Assembly (NCBI RefSeq): GCF_048564905.1
Contig: NC_133006.1
Location: 24,582,001-24,646,000, forward strand
Source: Vicugna pacos
Lineage: Eukaryota > Chordata > Mammalia > Artiodactyla > Camelidae
Reading direction: 5' to 3'
DNA length: 64,000 nt
A program made the translations under genes and the position numbers. Under the pieces are notes generated by a model, which had not been told where the DNA came from, made no database searches, and saw only the letters and a list, made by a program, of their open reading frames with translations. Of this stretch, positions 1-10,550 are shown piece after piece. Positions within the stretch are counted from its first letter, which is position 1. Every line of letters starts with the position of its first letter.

Positions 1-189
1 TCAGTTTGATCTAACTCTGTTACTTTTAACAAAATATTAACTGCTGCTATGTATGTATGCTTATTTTGTGTGTGTGTGTGTAAATTTCACATTCAGAATT
101 CTGAATGTTCTGTTCATTCTGATGCTATTATAAATGGAATTTAAAATGATTCATTTTCCTAATTTCATGTTACTGGTACACAGAAGCAC
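1..189 (-). repeat. L1 fragment ending at a duplication breakpoint
   Basis: From about 116 to 189 the sequence matches 50582-50657, which is antisense L1 ORF2. The match stops at about 189, where the sequence switches to that found at 55262 onward. A short (GT)n run lies at about 64-80. The first ~115 bases do not match the stretch left of 50582, and I recognise nothing else in them. Confidence 0.6.
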
Positions 190-1176
190 AGCCACCCACC
201 ACAGGCAAGGACCACTGGAAGGAAAGAAATCTTTTTATTTACGCCACCGGCAGAGGGGTGTTGTTTGTTACTGCAGCATAATCGAGTCCATCCTGATACA
301 CTGAGACACTAGGATTGGAATCTGACCTCAGCTTCTAGCCCTAAAGCTTGCCTTTAGCTGACGCTTCAGCCAGCCCCTCAGCGGTACCCAGCACAGCTAA
401 GCCAGTGTGCAGACCACTGACTCAAATTCATTCCTTGGATTTTCCACTTCAGGACCAGGGAGAGTAACTCTCAGTCTTTCTTTGTTGGCAAGATGAGAGG
501 TATGACCCTAGACATGGCTGAGGGTACAGTTTGTACAGGTCAGTGGTCTGAAAAATGAGTCAATAAGAGCAAAGAGGAAATAAGAAGTGGGAGTGTTAGT
601 TGCAGTCAAGCCCCTGGTGCTACTTGTACCTGAGACTCCCTGGTCCCCTGCTTTCCTTTAATCTGTTCAGGAAGATATCGACCCCCGCTGACCAGGCTAA
701 GTTGAATTTCTGACACTTTCAGCCAAAAAATACTGATGAATATCACAAGGTTTTACTTCTCTAGAAATAACAAAGTGTTTTTATTTATCCGAATAGTAGA
801 GCCCATGTGAAGTAAAAGCCCTATTTATCAAGAGCATTTTTGGTTTTACAACTCTGTCCAATCATGTTTCTTTCAACCCTGGAAACCCGGAGGGGATCCT
901 GGAGGGGATGCGAGGTCTCAAGCAACCCCAAGGCTGCTGTGTCTGCAGGTGGAGAAGCTGCGATGCCTCTGCTGCTGGAGACGTTTAGAGACAGTGAGCA
1001 CTCACAGCGATTTTAACGAGTAGAACCCAGGCTTGAAAGAGCAGCTCTTGGTGCATTTAGAACTGTGTCTAGAACACAGCAGCTTACTCGTCTGTACTAG
1101 TGAATAAGGCAGTAAGAGTGCAAGCCACCCCAGAGTTTGCACCTGGTTCAGACAAGACAGTGATGGGCTGACTTAC

Positions 1177-1612
1177 ATCGTGAGGCCTAGTGTCTCCCTC
1201 CTCCTGCAGCCCCGAGAGGCACTTGTGCTCTGTGAGATCTTTGCAAACCACACACAGGAATAGCTGTTCCTCCTGGAAAGAGAGAAAGATGCTTTTCCTG
1301 TGCTGCTCACAGAACCAGACTTCCTGTGCTGAAGTCTCACCCCTGGGCTCCAGTGTTAGGAGGCTGGGGACCAAACTGGCCAGAATCCAGTTGGGCCCGA
1401 TGCCCCCTCTTGAAATGGCTGCTTGCAGAAGGGACAGCACAGAGCTTCCTCGATGGATCTGAAAGTGACCTGGCACCTGGTGACGCAGGCCTGGCAGGAG
1501 CAGTGGCCACAGAAGAGGCTCACAGGGTCCAGCACGTGCTCCAGGCAGACCCTGCAGGTCACCTCTCCCAGGAGGTCCCCACAGTGGGCCCACTTGCCGT
1601 GACACCGTCCAC
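1177..1612 (-). pseudogene. TRIM-family RING/B-box exon, broken (copy 1)
   Basis: The minus strand encodes a C3HC4 RING: a CRVC pair, then FCGHCSCQAC, then CCPFC. A linker containing PNWILAS follows, then a B-box-like CEQH...LCVVCKDLTEH. The layout and linker most resemble TRIM10/TRIM15-type genes, which lie in the mammalian MHC class I region. The exon ends at a good GTAAGT donor (minus strand, 1176-1171). It is broken: RING and linker/B-box lie in different frames, the expected start codon reads GTG, and B-box ligands are missing (a Cys and the last His). No coiled-coil or B30.2 exon was seen nearby. The second copy shares the frameshift, so decay began before the duplication. Assignment to TRIM is firm; the exact paralogue is not. 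Confidence 0.75.
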
Positions 1613-1954
1613 TGTGTGCTCAGCATTTCCTTCTCAGCAGTGACTCTGGCAGGAGGAGGATGCGGTGAGGAATGTAAACAGTACCTGAGGTGGGAAGAGG
1701 AGGATTTGGGATGGAGAGGGGTCATCTCGGCCACTGGTGCGGGGCCTCCCCAGGAGCATCCTCACTGGTCCCCACACATACTTCTCATCCTCTCTAGTCT
1801 CTTCTCCGCTTGCAGATGGAGGGATCTCTTTGAGAATGGAAGCTCACCTGTGCTGCTCTGTTTCCAGCACCAGGCGAGGAGGGCTCCGAGGGCCTGGCCT
1901 CTCTCCTCAGCCTCCCCTCTCTGTCCCACCTTGTTCCCCTCCTGCCACCAGAGC

Positions 1955-2175
1955 AAACAGGGTTGAGCATCAGCTGTGTGCGCGGCACTGTTCTGAGCAC
2001 CTCACAGGTGTCAGCTCAGCCAGTCCTCACCTTGTCTATAAATCCTCACCCATTTTACAGATGAGGAAAGTGAAGGGCACTGGGGTCAGTCACCTGCCAG
2101 GGTCACACAGCGAAGTGGGAGAGGGAGGAGATGCCGGGTCCAGGCTGTCCAGGTGGAGCCCGCACTCTTCAGCAC
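1955..2175 (-). repeat. MIR SINE
   Basis: The stretch around 2050-2075 (cattttacagatgaggaaa) is the reverse complement of the conserved MIR core. A tRNA-related part and a conserved 'tgagcacctcacaggt'-like tail flank it. A matching copy is at about 57025-57245, so insertion predates the block A duplication. Confidence 0.7.
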
Positions 2176-2974
2176 CATGTCCGGCTTCCTCCAGCCTCCC
2201 TGGACCTGGTCAGTCCCACAAACCACCCCACACTGTCCAATATACATACAGGACTTCTCATCAGTGGTTTCCCTCCATGTAGAACACACCTGCCCTGTCA
2301 ACCCCTGTTCATCCTCAGGGCTCAGTTCCCATGTCACTTCCTCAGGGAGGACGTCCTGAGCTGCTCCCAAGTAGGGTGGGCGCCCTCGCTCTACACTCCA
2401 AATGCCTGCCTTTCCACTTGATTATTTAGCGTCTAAAGATGCAGGGCATATTTGACTTGCTAATTTAGGCTTCCCCCCTGCCTGGCAGATATCATGCTCT
2501 AACTGAATACCATTTGAGTTAAAAAATGAACACACTTCCCCAAAGTGTTGATAGGCAGAACTTTATGTTTCCAGTGGGCTGAAACGTATTTGGACCAACC
2601 TTACCCATGATAATAGTTTTTTTTCTTTACCTTGATGCAATATACCTTGCTTATTAATAGAATACACTTCAAATGTTTGGAGAATGTTATGTGAAGAATT
2701 AAACTAATTCTATTTGACCATAGAGGTGAAAAATCGGTTGTTTCTGTGGAAGCATCACAGAGACAGAATTGGGCTCATCATAAGGCTTTGTTTGTTTCGT
2801 TTTTTAATTAGACTTGACACAGGAGTCCGCTTCCTTGGTAGCAACTGAGTTCTCCATCACTAAAGGGCTTCAGCCGTTCCCTCTTGATGTTGTAGAGAGA
2901 AGCATGACCCTTGAGGGGACCAAGCACCAGGTCTCCAAGAACCTTCCACACTGAAATGACCATTGTAGATGGAG

Positions 2975-3140
2975 CCCTGGCCGGGGTTCTGGGGACCTGG
3001 GTTCTGTGAGCCGTGTGATCCTGGGCTTGGCACTTCTGAGTCTCATTCCTAACACTGGACAGTTAAGCTGGGATTATAACACCTGCCTGCCTTCACAGAG
3101 ATGTGAGTGGAATACATTGGATAATCCATGTAAATTCTTG
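2975..3140 (+). repeat. MIR-like SINE fragment
   Basis: A degenerate MIR in sense orientation is suggested by 'gacctgggttctgtgagccgt', 'gtgatcctgggcttggcac' and 'gagtctcattcctaac', in MIR order. The same fragment lies at about 58030-58190. Confidence 0.5.
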
Positions 3141-3144
3141 TTTT

Positions 3145-5530
3145 ATTTTTGGTTTTGTTTTTTCTTTGCATCACAGCAGCCAAGATCAACTCTTCCTTCT
3201 CCCATTTTTTTCTGATTGCACAACATCACACACCAACAAAAAGGACAGCAAATAAATTTTTTAATGGGAAAAAAATTCACTCGCAATCCCACTACCTAAT
3301 ATAATAATATAACATGTTCATTTTCTTCCTGTTGTCACCAAGAATGGCCTTGGGAACTAACTTGAAAAACCACATCAGTTAACAGCACCCCCACCAGTCC
3401 TGGGAGCCTTATGCTCTTCCAAAACTTGTCATGTGTGAGAACAGTAAGAGTGGTGCTTGCTTGGACGGTTGGAAGGGAAACAGATTTCAAAGGTATGTAT
3501 GGGAAAGAGAAAATAAATAAACATGGTTTTGTCTCCTTTCTCCAGACCTTTGATCAATATAACTTGTTCCCTCCCCTCCGCTGTTCTCCTGTCTCCTCAC
3601 GTGCTGTGTGTAGACACGTGAGTGAATTCCAACTCAGTCCTGTCTGCCCTTTTCCCTCTGAGAATGAATACTAAGAAGATTCATCCTGAACGCAACACAT
3701 GGTGAAGAAGGAAGGGAGGGGGAGAAATAGCCTGGCTTTTGCCTGAGATCCTGCTGCACACAGAGAGGTCAGCCTGGGAGAGATGGGGGGAACTCAGGAG
3801 ACTGAAAAGAAACCACCATTGTATGCCCTCTATCATTAAACCTTGCGCTAAGGAGCTGAAATAGACACTATTCCATCTCCCCTCTTCCTCCCTAGAGCTT
3901 TGGACAAGGGTTCAGGTCAGCAGTCGGTATCGACCTGTGTTGATCGTGAGTCCCGAAACCAAGTCAGCCAGGGCACACACTCCCCCCATTCCCAGCCTGT
4001 TGGACTCCCTCCCTGGCCACCCTCCTGACGTCTGTTGAGCAGAGTGGGACAGCAGAATGAGGAGTGGGTTCTGGGAGACGGCACTCCCTACAAGGATGGA
4101 GGAGACCCCGTTGTGGTGATGGAAGGTGCCCTCTGTCTGCCCCTCAGGAGAACGCTCTGCCCTCACTTTCCTCTCTTGTTTTGGATCCCATCCAGACTGC
4201 TCCACCTAAAGACTCAAGCTTCCTCTCCCCACAGGCAATCAGGAAATGACTCCTTTCCTGACTAGGTCTGTCTAGTGCCCAGTGAGCTCAGTTACTCAGA
4301 AAATCCTCCCGCACCCTCGACCCCGCAGCTTCACGCCCTTGGAGCTGCTTAGGGAGCTTGTGTTCTCCTGACTCCTGCTGCCCTCACCTGTGCAGCTCAC
4401 CGCAGAGCTAGTGGCAGCCACCAAAGCACACAAATCCTCGGCTTCATCAGGAAACGGGGGAAGAAGAACAGTCCTGCTCCCCTCTGAGCCTTGTCTCCAA
4501 ATGGAGATGCCCATGTGGACAAGTCAGTGTAACTGAGCAGGGCCCTTTGGGGCCTTCCCGGCACAGAGCCCTTCCCCGTGTCCTCTGCTGCAACTGCTCC
4601 CTGAGGTGCCCAGAGGGAGACAATAGTACCGGATGCAGATTTCCTGAGTCTTACAGGTGCCAAACCACCCCTAGGTGAAGAAAGTAACTCCTTGATGACC
4701 ATGAGACCTACTGGACCCTAAGGACTGATGATGTTAACCCCTGTGACCCAGTCTTGTTACCTCACCATCAATCTGAGAATTGTGTACCAGCGGATCACGT
4801 AGCCTGGGACCCCCTCGCTCACCTGGCCTTAACTCTTCGGGAAGTTCGAGGTTTTTGAGCACAGGCCACCCATCCTGTTGTATTGTCCCCTTACAACACG
4901 GTAAATGCCGCACTTTCCTTCACCACAACCCTGTGTCAGTACAATTGGCGTTACTGTGGGACGACAAGAGGACCCAAGTTTGCTTTGGTGACATCAGCCG
5001 GGTCCAAACAAGGCAAAGAGTGAGCATGAGGAAGTCACATGACTTCTGCTATTCTATTCCTCCCTGTGCCTGTCCTTTCTGTTTCTCAATAGCTCTGCTC
5101 ACAGATAAACTGTTAACAGGAAAGGCCTGGGAGCTGCTGGACTCGCAGAGCCCAATCCCAGGTGAGGGCAGGCGCGTGGCGGCCTCTGGCCTCCAGGACG
5201 CTGATCTGAGGTCAGGTCCCCAGCCCCGCTCTGAGGGCTCCAGGAGCAGGGCCCTGTGAGGCCCGGAAGGTACCAGATGCCTGGGGATCTAGTGGGACAG
5301 ACATTCTCAGGTCCTCCTCCTGCATCATCCTGATCTTGTTTGAAAGGTAACAAGGCGGTAAGCCGGGCCCACACTGAACTGACGAATCTGAGGGAGAGTG
5401 CACTGTGTGTGAGTGTGTGTGCGGCGCACATGGCTCCACAAATGTGTGTTGTGTGAGGAGGTGTGTGTATGTGTGGAGGTGAGTGAACTTGAAACTGTGT
5501 GGGTCTTTCTGCCTTAATAACAGTGTCAGA
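3145..5530. other. Gene-free stretch, partly unique to copy 1
   Basis: No gene was recognised. The first part (to about 3625) matches 58195-58660. The remainder, to about 5530, is absent from the second block A copy, where flanking sequence joins directly to the L1 3' end. A GT-rich tract lies at about 5403-5478. Open frames here are short and look like chance. Confidence 0.5.
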
Positions 5531-5534
5531 CATC

Positions 5535-5915
5535 GTTGTTTTTATTCTTTTTAAAATAATAGTTGGTTTACAATGTTGTGTTCCTTTCTGGTGGACAGCA
5601 GGGTGATTCAGTTGTGCATGTATGTGTCCTTTGTCATTGCTGGTTATTACAGGATGTTGACTGTAATTCCCTGGGCTATGCAGCAAGACCTTGCTGTTGA
5701 TCTATTTTATATTGAGTAGTTTGTATCTGCTAATCCCAAACTCCTAATTTCTCCCTCCTCCCCTTTCCCCTTTAATAATAAAAAATTTGTTTTGTGTGCC
5801 AGCGAGTCTGTTTCTGTCTTGTAAATAAATTCATTTGTATCTTTTCTTTAGATTCCAGAGATAAGTGATATCATATGGTGTTTGTCTTTGTGTCACATAT
5901 TGTTTAAATGGATTT
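5535..5915 (-). repeat. L1 3' end (artiodactyl-type 3' UTR)
   Basis: An antisense L1 3' UTR is seen: 'gtgattcagttgtgcatgta', then 'ccctgggctatgcagcaaga', then 'aatcccaaactcctaatttc'. These are in the order expected from cetartiodactyl L1 3' ends. The second copy is at about 58670-58985. Confidence 0.65.
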
Positions 5916-5919
5916 ACAG

Positions 5920-6080
5920 GAATTATATCATTTATATCTCATGAGAGCCCTCTGAGATAGGGACAGCTATCAACCGCATTTTACAGACAAGGAAACTGAG
6001 GTCACAGAGAGCCTGACTGACTCTCAGTTGGCTGAGCCATGATTCCAAGGAAATAGTGTGAACACTGAGCCCAAGTGTGT
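5920..6080 (-). repeat. MIR SINE fragment
   Basis: The segment 'ttttacagacaaggaaactg' with the following 'aggtcacagagag' is the reverse complement of the MIR core. The second copy is at about 59035-59190. Confidence 0.65.
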
Positions 6081-6173
6081 CCTCGCTCTGTTACGCTGAA
6101 TCCCTGAACTGTTCACCTGCCTCACTGAGGGTCATCTCCTCTGGGGGCTCTGACAGCTTCCCTTCCCCTCCAG

Positions 6174-6221
6174 GCTCTGAGACTGGCCAGGAGTCTGCTG
6201 TGTTTCTCACACCCCGTACAG
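6174..6221 (+). pseudogene. 48-bp exon-like segment resembling class I exon 7
   Basis: A pyrimidine tract and AG precede this segment and GTGAGT follows it. It is exactly 48 bp, the length of exon 7 in both class I genes here. Ungapped alignment to exon 7 of gene 1 (30902-30949) gives 32/48 identical bases. In the class I frame it would read SSETGQESAVFLTPRT against [16 protein letters not shown]. No neighbouring class I exons were found, so it would be an isolated relic. The second copy at 59294-59341 keeps both splice sites. Chance similarity is not excluded. Confidence 0.4.
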
Positions 6222-7489
6222 GTGAGTCCATGGGGTGTGGGGTGACAGGAGAATTGGCCCTTCATTGGCTGATGGGGTGTGTCTGCTGGAGGTGGTGGGA
6301 AGGGAGGGTAACGCCGGGCTATGGGGCATCAGTGGTGTTTGGATCCAGGCTGTGAGCTGGACGATCCAGATGCTGAAGGAGAGACCAGCAGGGACCACGC
6401 AGAGTATACTCATCACTGTGTTATCTCACCGCCCGAAAGCACAGCCCCACATGCCCCTGAGAGTCACAGGGGTGGTCACTCCATCCTTCCCATCCCTGCT
6501 GCCCTGACTTCTCTCCTTTCCACTGACTCCTTGGTACCATCTGCTCCGAGGCGACACCACAGCCCTGCTCCCAGCACGTCCTCCCTCCCTGCCTGCCGCT
6601 CCCTGCTGGGCTCCTGGATGGGGGGAGAGGAGAACAACTCGGATAGAGAGAGAGCCTGACGTGTGTGCTGGTAAAGGGAAAGCGGGGGGTGTGTCCTCAA
6701 GAAAGGGAAGGGCTGCCTTAGGGAAGAGGCCTGAGCGGCTCCCTGTGGGCGGTCAGACTGGTGGTCTCAGTCTCTTGCTTGTTGTGGGTCGGGCGCTGAG
6801 CTCAGCTCCTTGCCACGTGGGCCTTTCCAGTGCAGCGGCTGGCTGCGCCAGAGCTTGTGAGCAGTGCAGACAGTAGCGGTCAGCTAGCAGGATGGGGTCA
6901 CGCTCTTCTAGGGTCTGATCACAGGGGTGACATCCTCATGGTAATATTCTATTGGTTATCAGCAAGTCCCAGGTCCCACCCACACCCCTGGGGGCGAGAT
7001 TCCACAAGGTGTGACTCCCAGGGGGTGGGGATCCTTGGGCGCCACCTCAGAGTCTGTCTGCACAGGGACGTCCCAGGTCAGAGAGAGCAGGACCACCAGG
7101 CAGTGCGGCCTCTGCCCTGGACGTGTTCACACACAGACCGCATGTCACTGAACAGTCATTGTCACTGCGGGTCCACGTTGGACAAGATGATCTGCAGGAC
7201 TGAGCTGTGCTCACAAAGCACTGTCCTGGATACAAGCATCAAAGCTTCCCTTGGAAGGTTTCTTTCCAGTTCTGTGTGAACCTGAGAGAGGGTCCTCTCT
7301 GAATATTCCCCTCTGAATTTTCAGGTCTCCTACATCTTAGGAAAGTGCCATCAGTAAAGTGAACCATGTATTTCTCTTGTCACCCTGCCAGCAAATCCTG
7401 GGCTCCGACTCTTCCTTCCAGCTTGCTGTCATACAGGATCCCACAGAGTCCCTTCTGGTGATTCTACTTTGCTGGTGGTGTTAGCCGGC

Positions 7490-8095
7490 AGGGCAGGGGG
7501 TCTCCAGAGGAGATGAGGCAGATACAGCTTTTTCACATAAGAGAAGCCATTTGAGGCCTGAGCCATTTAGTGATCTAAGTCCGGCCACAATGCTTGCCCT
7601 TGAACTGGTCTCAGTAATAATGATCTTAAGGGAACAGAAGAAGGAGAGACTGATCCCAGGCAAGAGAAGTAACAGCTTACATAATAAGCCAGATAATAAA
7701 GACCTCAGGTCTGTGTCAATAGTAAAATGGGCCTGAAGCACTTTCTTGAGGGTTTTGCAGAACTTCAAGCCCCAGCGGGCGCTCAAACTCCAGGTGACCT
7801 GGAAACTTAGGGATGATGCTGCTGACCTTTATGAACCCGGAGACCTCCATCTACTTAAACTTGGACTTTGTTGCCCTTTGCCCCAATTCTATACCGAATT
7901 TTCCTCTGCTTAAGCCCCTTCATTTGTACCCTTAGCTTAAAACCTCCCCAACTTGGCTGTGTGGGGAGACGCTGCTTTGGGAAGATGCAGCGTGCTCTCT
8001 TCAATTGTTGCAAGTAATTCAGGCCCTTCCACCCCTGTGTGAACTCTTGGTGTTTCACTCACTGAGGCCCAGTAGAGAGCCTGACATCCAGGATA
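7490..8095 (+). repeat. Old LTR-like sequence (ERV-derived), copy 1
   Basis: The composition resembles a solo ERV1-type LTR: 'agccatttgaggcctgagcc', an internal 'gcttaaaacctcccc', then 'gtgtggggagacgctgcttt', and an end rich in 'tcactcactgaggccc'. Ends are not sharp and no target duplication was identified. The same stretch is at about 60620-61205, so it predates the block A duplication. Family uncertain. Confidence 0.45.
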
Positions 8096-9177
8096 AATAA
8101 TTACTAAGTGAGTGTGGGGTTTTCTCTCGTCCTTCAACATTCATTTCAATAGACTAATACATGCACAAGGTTGAAAAAATTCCTATGACATAAAAGGGTA
8201 AACAGTGAAAATTACATTTCTGAATTCATCCTATTCATAATTCTTCCAAATTCCCTCCATGGACAAGGTGACTGTTACCAGTCTCAACAGTGGTATAGAG
8301 ATTCCATTGTATCTGCTGTTATTTACCACACATTCTCTCTGAAACTTTGTTAACAATTAACAATATATTCTGAGATTATGCCATTTTTTAAATACAAATA
8401 TGGTTCAAGATAATTTTAATAACAATTCTGCACTTCTGATATTTAAAAATGTATGTATAGCAAAAGTCATCTCTCTTCCACACTAGTGGAGTATTTTTCC
8501 TGGGCTCCATCTCCCAGATTAAAAATTACATTCATTCTCCAGTCTCTCCTGAGGCCAGTTGTGTCACTCTGATTAACTTCTGGCCAATATGATGAAGCAG
8601 ATGTGAAGTTTTAAATGTCCACCTTTAAGGGAACAATCTTTTCTTCAGTCTCTACATTCCCTGGTTGCTCATGAAACATGGACATGGTCTTAGGTCCCTT
8701 GGGTCATGCCAGCAAGGGTAAGATCCCAGGGACAGTAGAGAGGGAAGGTCATAGGATCCTGGATGCCTGGACAACCCCGTGGTGCAGAGGAACCCGAGCT
8801 GCCCTGGAACTGCCTGCCTCCCTGTCATGGAGACACAGACAAGCTTCCATCCTGTTAGACCACTGTTATTTGTGTTTCTGCTGCACACGCCGAGTTAATC
8901 CATATGGAGAGAACAGGACTTCCCACGGGTGTGTGGCCATGGTGGTCTCTTTTGGAGATGAGCAGAAATCTATTCATAGTTTCACCCCTGTAGGCTCCTG
9001 GGGCATTATTGTAGTTGGAGAAGAGAGATCTGGGCCCCAGGGGGCAGCACAGGGAGACTGGAGACTGTTGCCCTCCTCATCTTTCTGCATGGGGTGTGAC
9101 CTAGGGGAGTGTGTGGGTCACCAGGTGTTAGATTTGGGTATCTTCCCTTCTTCACTTCCTTCCTATCCTTTTTACAG

Positions 9178-9294
9178 ACAGTTCACTCAACATTCCAGCC
9201 GGGATGAGAATCACTGCTGGTGTCTCCTCCTCCTCCTCATCCTGCCTGATGGCAGGGGCTGTGGGGGCTCAGATCCAGAGGAGAGACTGCTCAG
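9178..9294 (+). pseudogene. Signal-peptide-like exon, frame-broken copy
   Basis: This exon-like segment has a polypyrimidine tract and CAG upstream and a GTAGGG donor after it. It contains an ATG at 9203. Compared with the central copy at 33046-33160 it has one extra base just after the ATG-proximal codons, so the hydrophobic frame is lost. It could be non-coding in all copies. No downstream coding exon was recognised. Confidence 0.3.
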
Positions 9295-9699
9295 GTAGGG
9301 AAGGACCTCAGGGTCATTGTTGTTGGGCTCCATGGGAAATCTCTGCTGCCCTAGCCTGGCCTGGACAGCCAGCCTGAGACAACTGACCCCTGGTCCCTCA
9401 TGTCTCTACCCCGGTGATTCTAAATCATACATCCCAACACTTCCCCTGTTCTATTTGTTACACGCAAGTCATTAGGTCCAGATTATATTCCAGAAGTGTG
9501 TATAAAATAACAAAAGTGGAGGGTCAGGTTGGGAGTGGGGCAGGGAGTGGAGGAGAGGAGAGCCCTGCAGCCCTGCCCTGTGTCTGAGGTTCCCATCTCT
9601 TCTCTCCACAACACACTCTTCACCCTTGATGAAAACACCCTGAAAAACTCAAAGTCTGTATTGTTTCTTCCACTCACTGTCAATTTCTAAGGGATAGTT

Positions 9700-10147
9700 T
9701 TTAATTAATAAAACTTTTTTGAGATTAATTTGAGATTTACAAACAAATTGCAAAGTTAGTAGAGAGTTCCTGTATATCCCACATTCAGTTTCCCCTGAGG
9801 AAACATCACCATCACAAATTATCACAGCTAATGAAGAAACATTGGTACGTTATTAATAAACTCTAAAATTTATTTGGATTTCAGTAGTTTTTTTTTTCCT
9901 GTTCCAGGATCCTATCAAAGACACATTATATTAAGTCCCAGTCCTGTCTCCTTCGGGCTCTGTGGCTGTGGCAGTCTCTCAGACTTCCCTCATTTTTGAT
10001 GACCTGTATATTGTGGAGAGGACTGCTCAGAGATGTTGTAGACTGTCTCCCATTTGACTTGAGTGACTGGAGCAAAGTGTTTGGGAGAAAAAGAGCACAG
10101 AGATGAAGTGACATTCTCCACACATCCAGGGTGCATACTCTCCACTT
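9700..10147 (-). repeat. Old L1 (L1M-type) 3' fragment, split by the provirus
   Basis: The stretch 'gagttcctgtatatcccaca', then 'caggatcctatcaaagacac' and 'catttttgatgacc' follows an ancient L1 3' region in antisense. It continues at 15757 to about 15900 beyond the inserted provirus. In the right arm the same fragment is uninterrupted at about 46330-46990. Confidence 0.6.
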
Positions 10148-10550
10148 TGCTGGTGTTGCGATATCATGTACACATACACACCGTATGTGGAGAGAGCTGA
10201 TGGCTACTCTGAAGCTTTATTAAGTTACACAGTCTTATATAGCAAAGGATGACAAGGGAAATGATTAACAGGCAGCGTCTGGCTCTAGGTCAGAAGACCC
10301 TTTATGTTTTGGTTCGTGTTGGCACCAGCGAGCCCCACAGCTTATCAGGGTGGAACGTATGAGAAACGGCTGCTTTACAATATTCTTCTTGGACTCAGGT
10401 GGCTGTGCCTGTCTTAGGTTGCCCCCCTCTGGGGATCTTACTGGTCCTTGGGTAACCAGCCTTCTCACCTCTGAGTCTGCAGCTTTTTATAACTTGTTTA
10501 CCATTCCAGCCCAAGGCTTGTTCCTTTGTTCCCACAGTGGGGGGCTTACA
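10148..10550 (-). repeat. 3' LTR of the betaretrovirus-like provirus
   Basis: The LTR is 403 bp with TG...CA ends. On the minus strand it has a TATAAAA-like box near its middle and an AATAAA signal nearer its end, as expected of U3-R-U5. The interior side carries a short purine tract (minus strand AAAGGGGGATA). Confidence 0.9.

Larger units (their letters stand above)
190..9505 (+). repeat. Block A, direct duplicate copy 1
   Basis: This segment is repeated in the same orientation at 55262-62590. Shared landmarks in the same order are the TRIM exon, MIR elements, L1 3' end, 48-bp exon-like segment, LTR-like stretch and signal-peptide-like exon. About 1.9 kb here (3625-5530) has no counterpart in the second copy. 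Stretches 190-1176, 2180-2970, 6225-7480 and 8100-9170 hold no gene that I recognise. At about 9505 the homology stops and the outer edge of the left inverted arm begins. Confidence 0.85.

Noticed and set aside
64-80. (GT)n run as a regulatory site
   Set aside because: A simple dinucleotide repeat with no further evidence.
5099-5686. Minus-strand open frame of about 195 codons
   Set aside because: It runs across a GT-rich tract and into L1 3' UTR sequence, so it is a chance frame.
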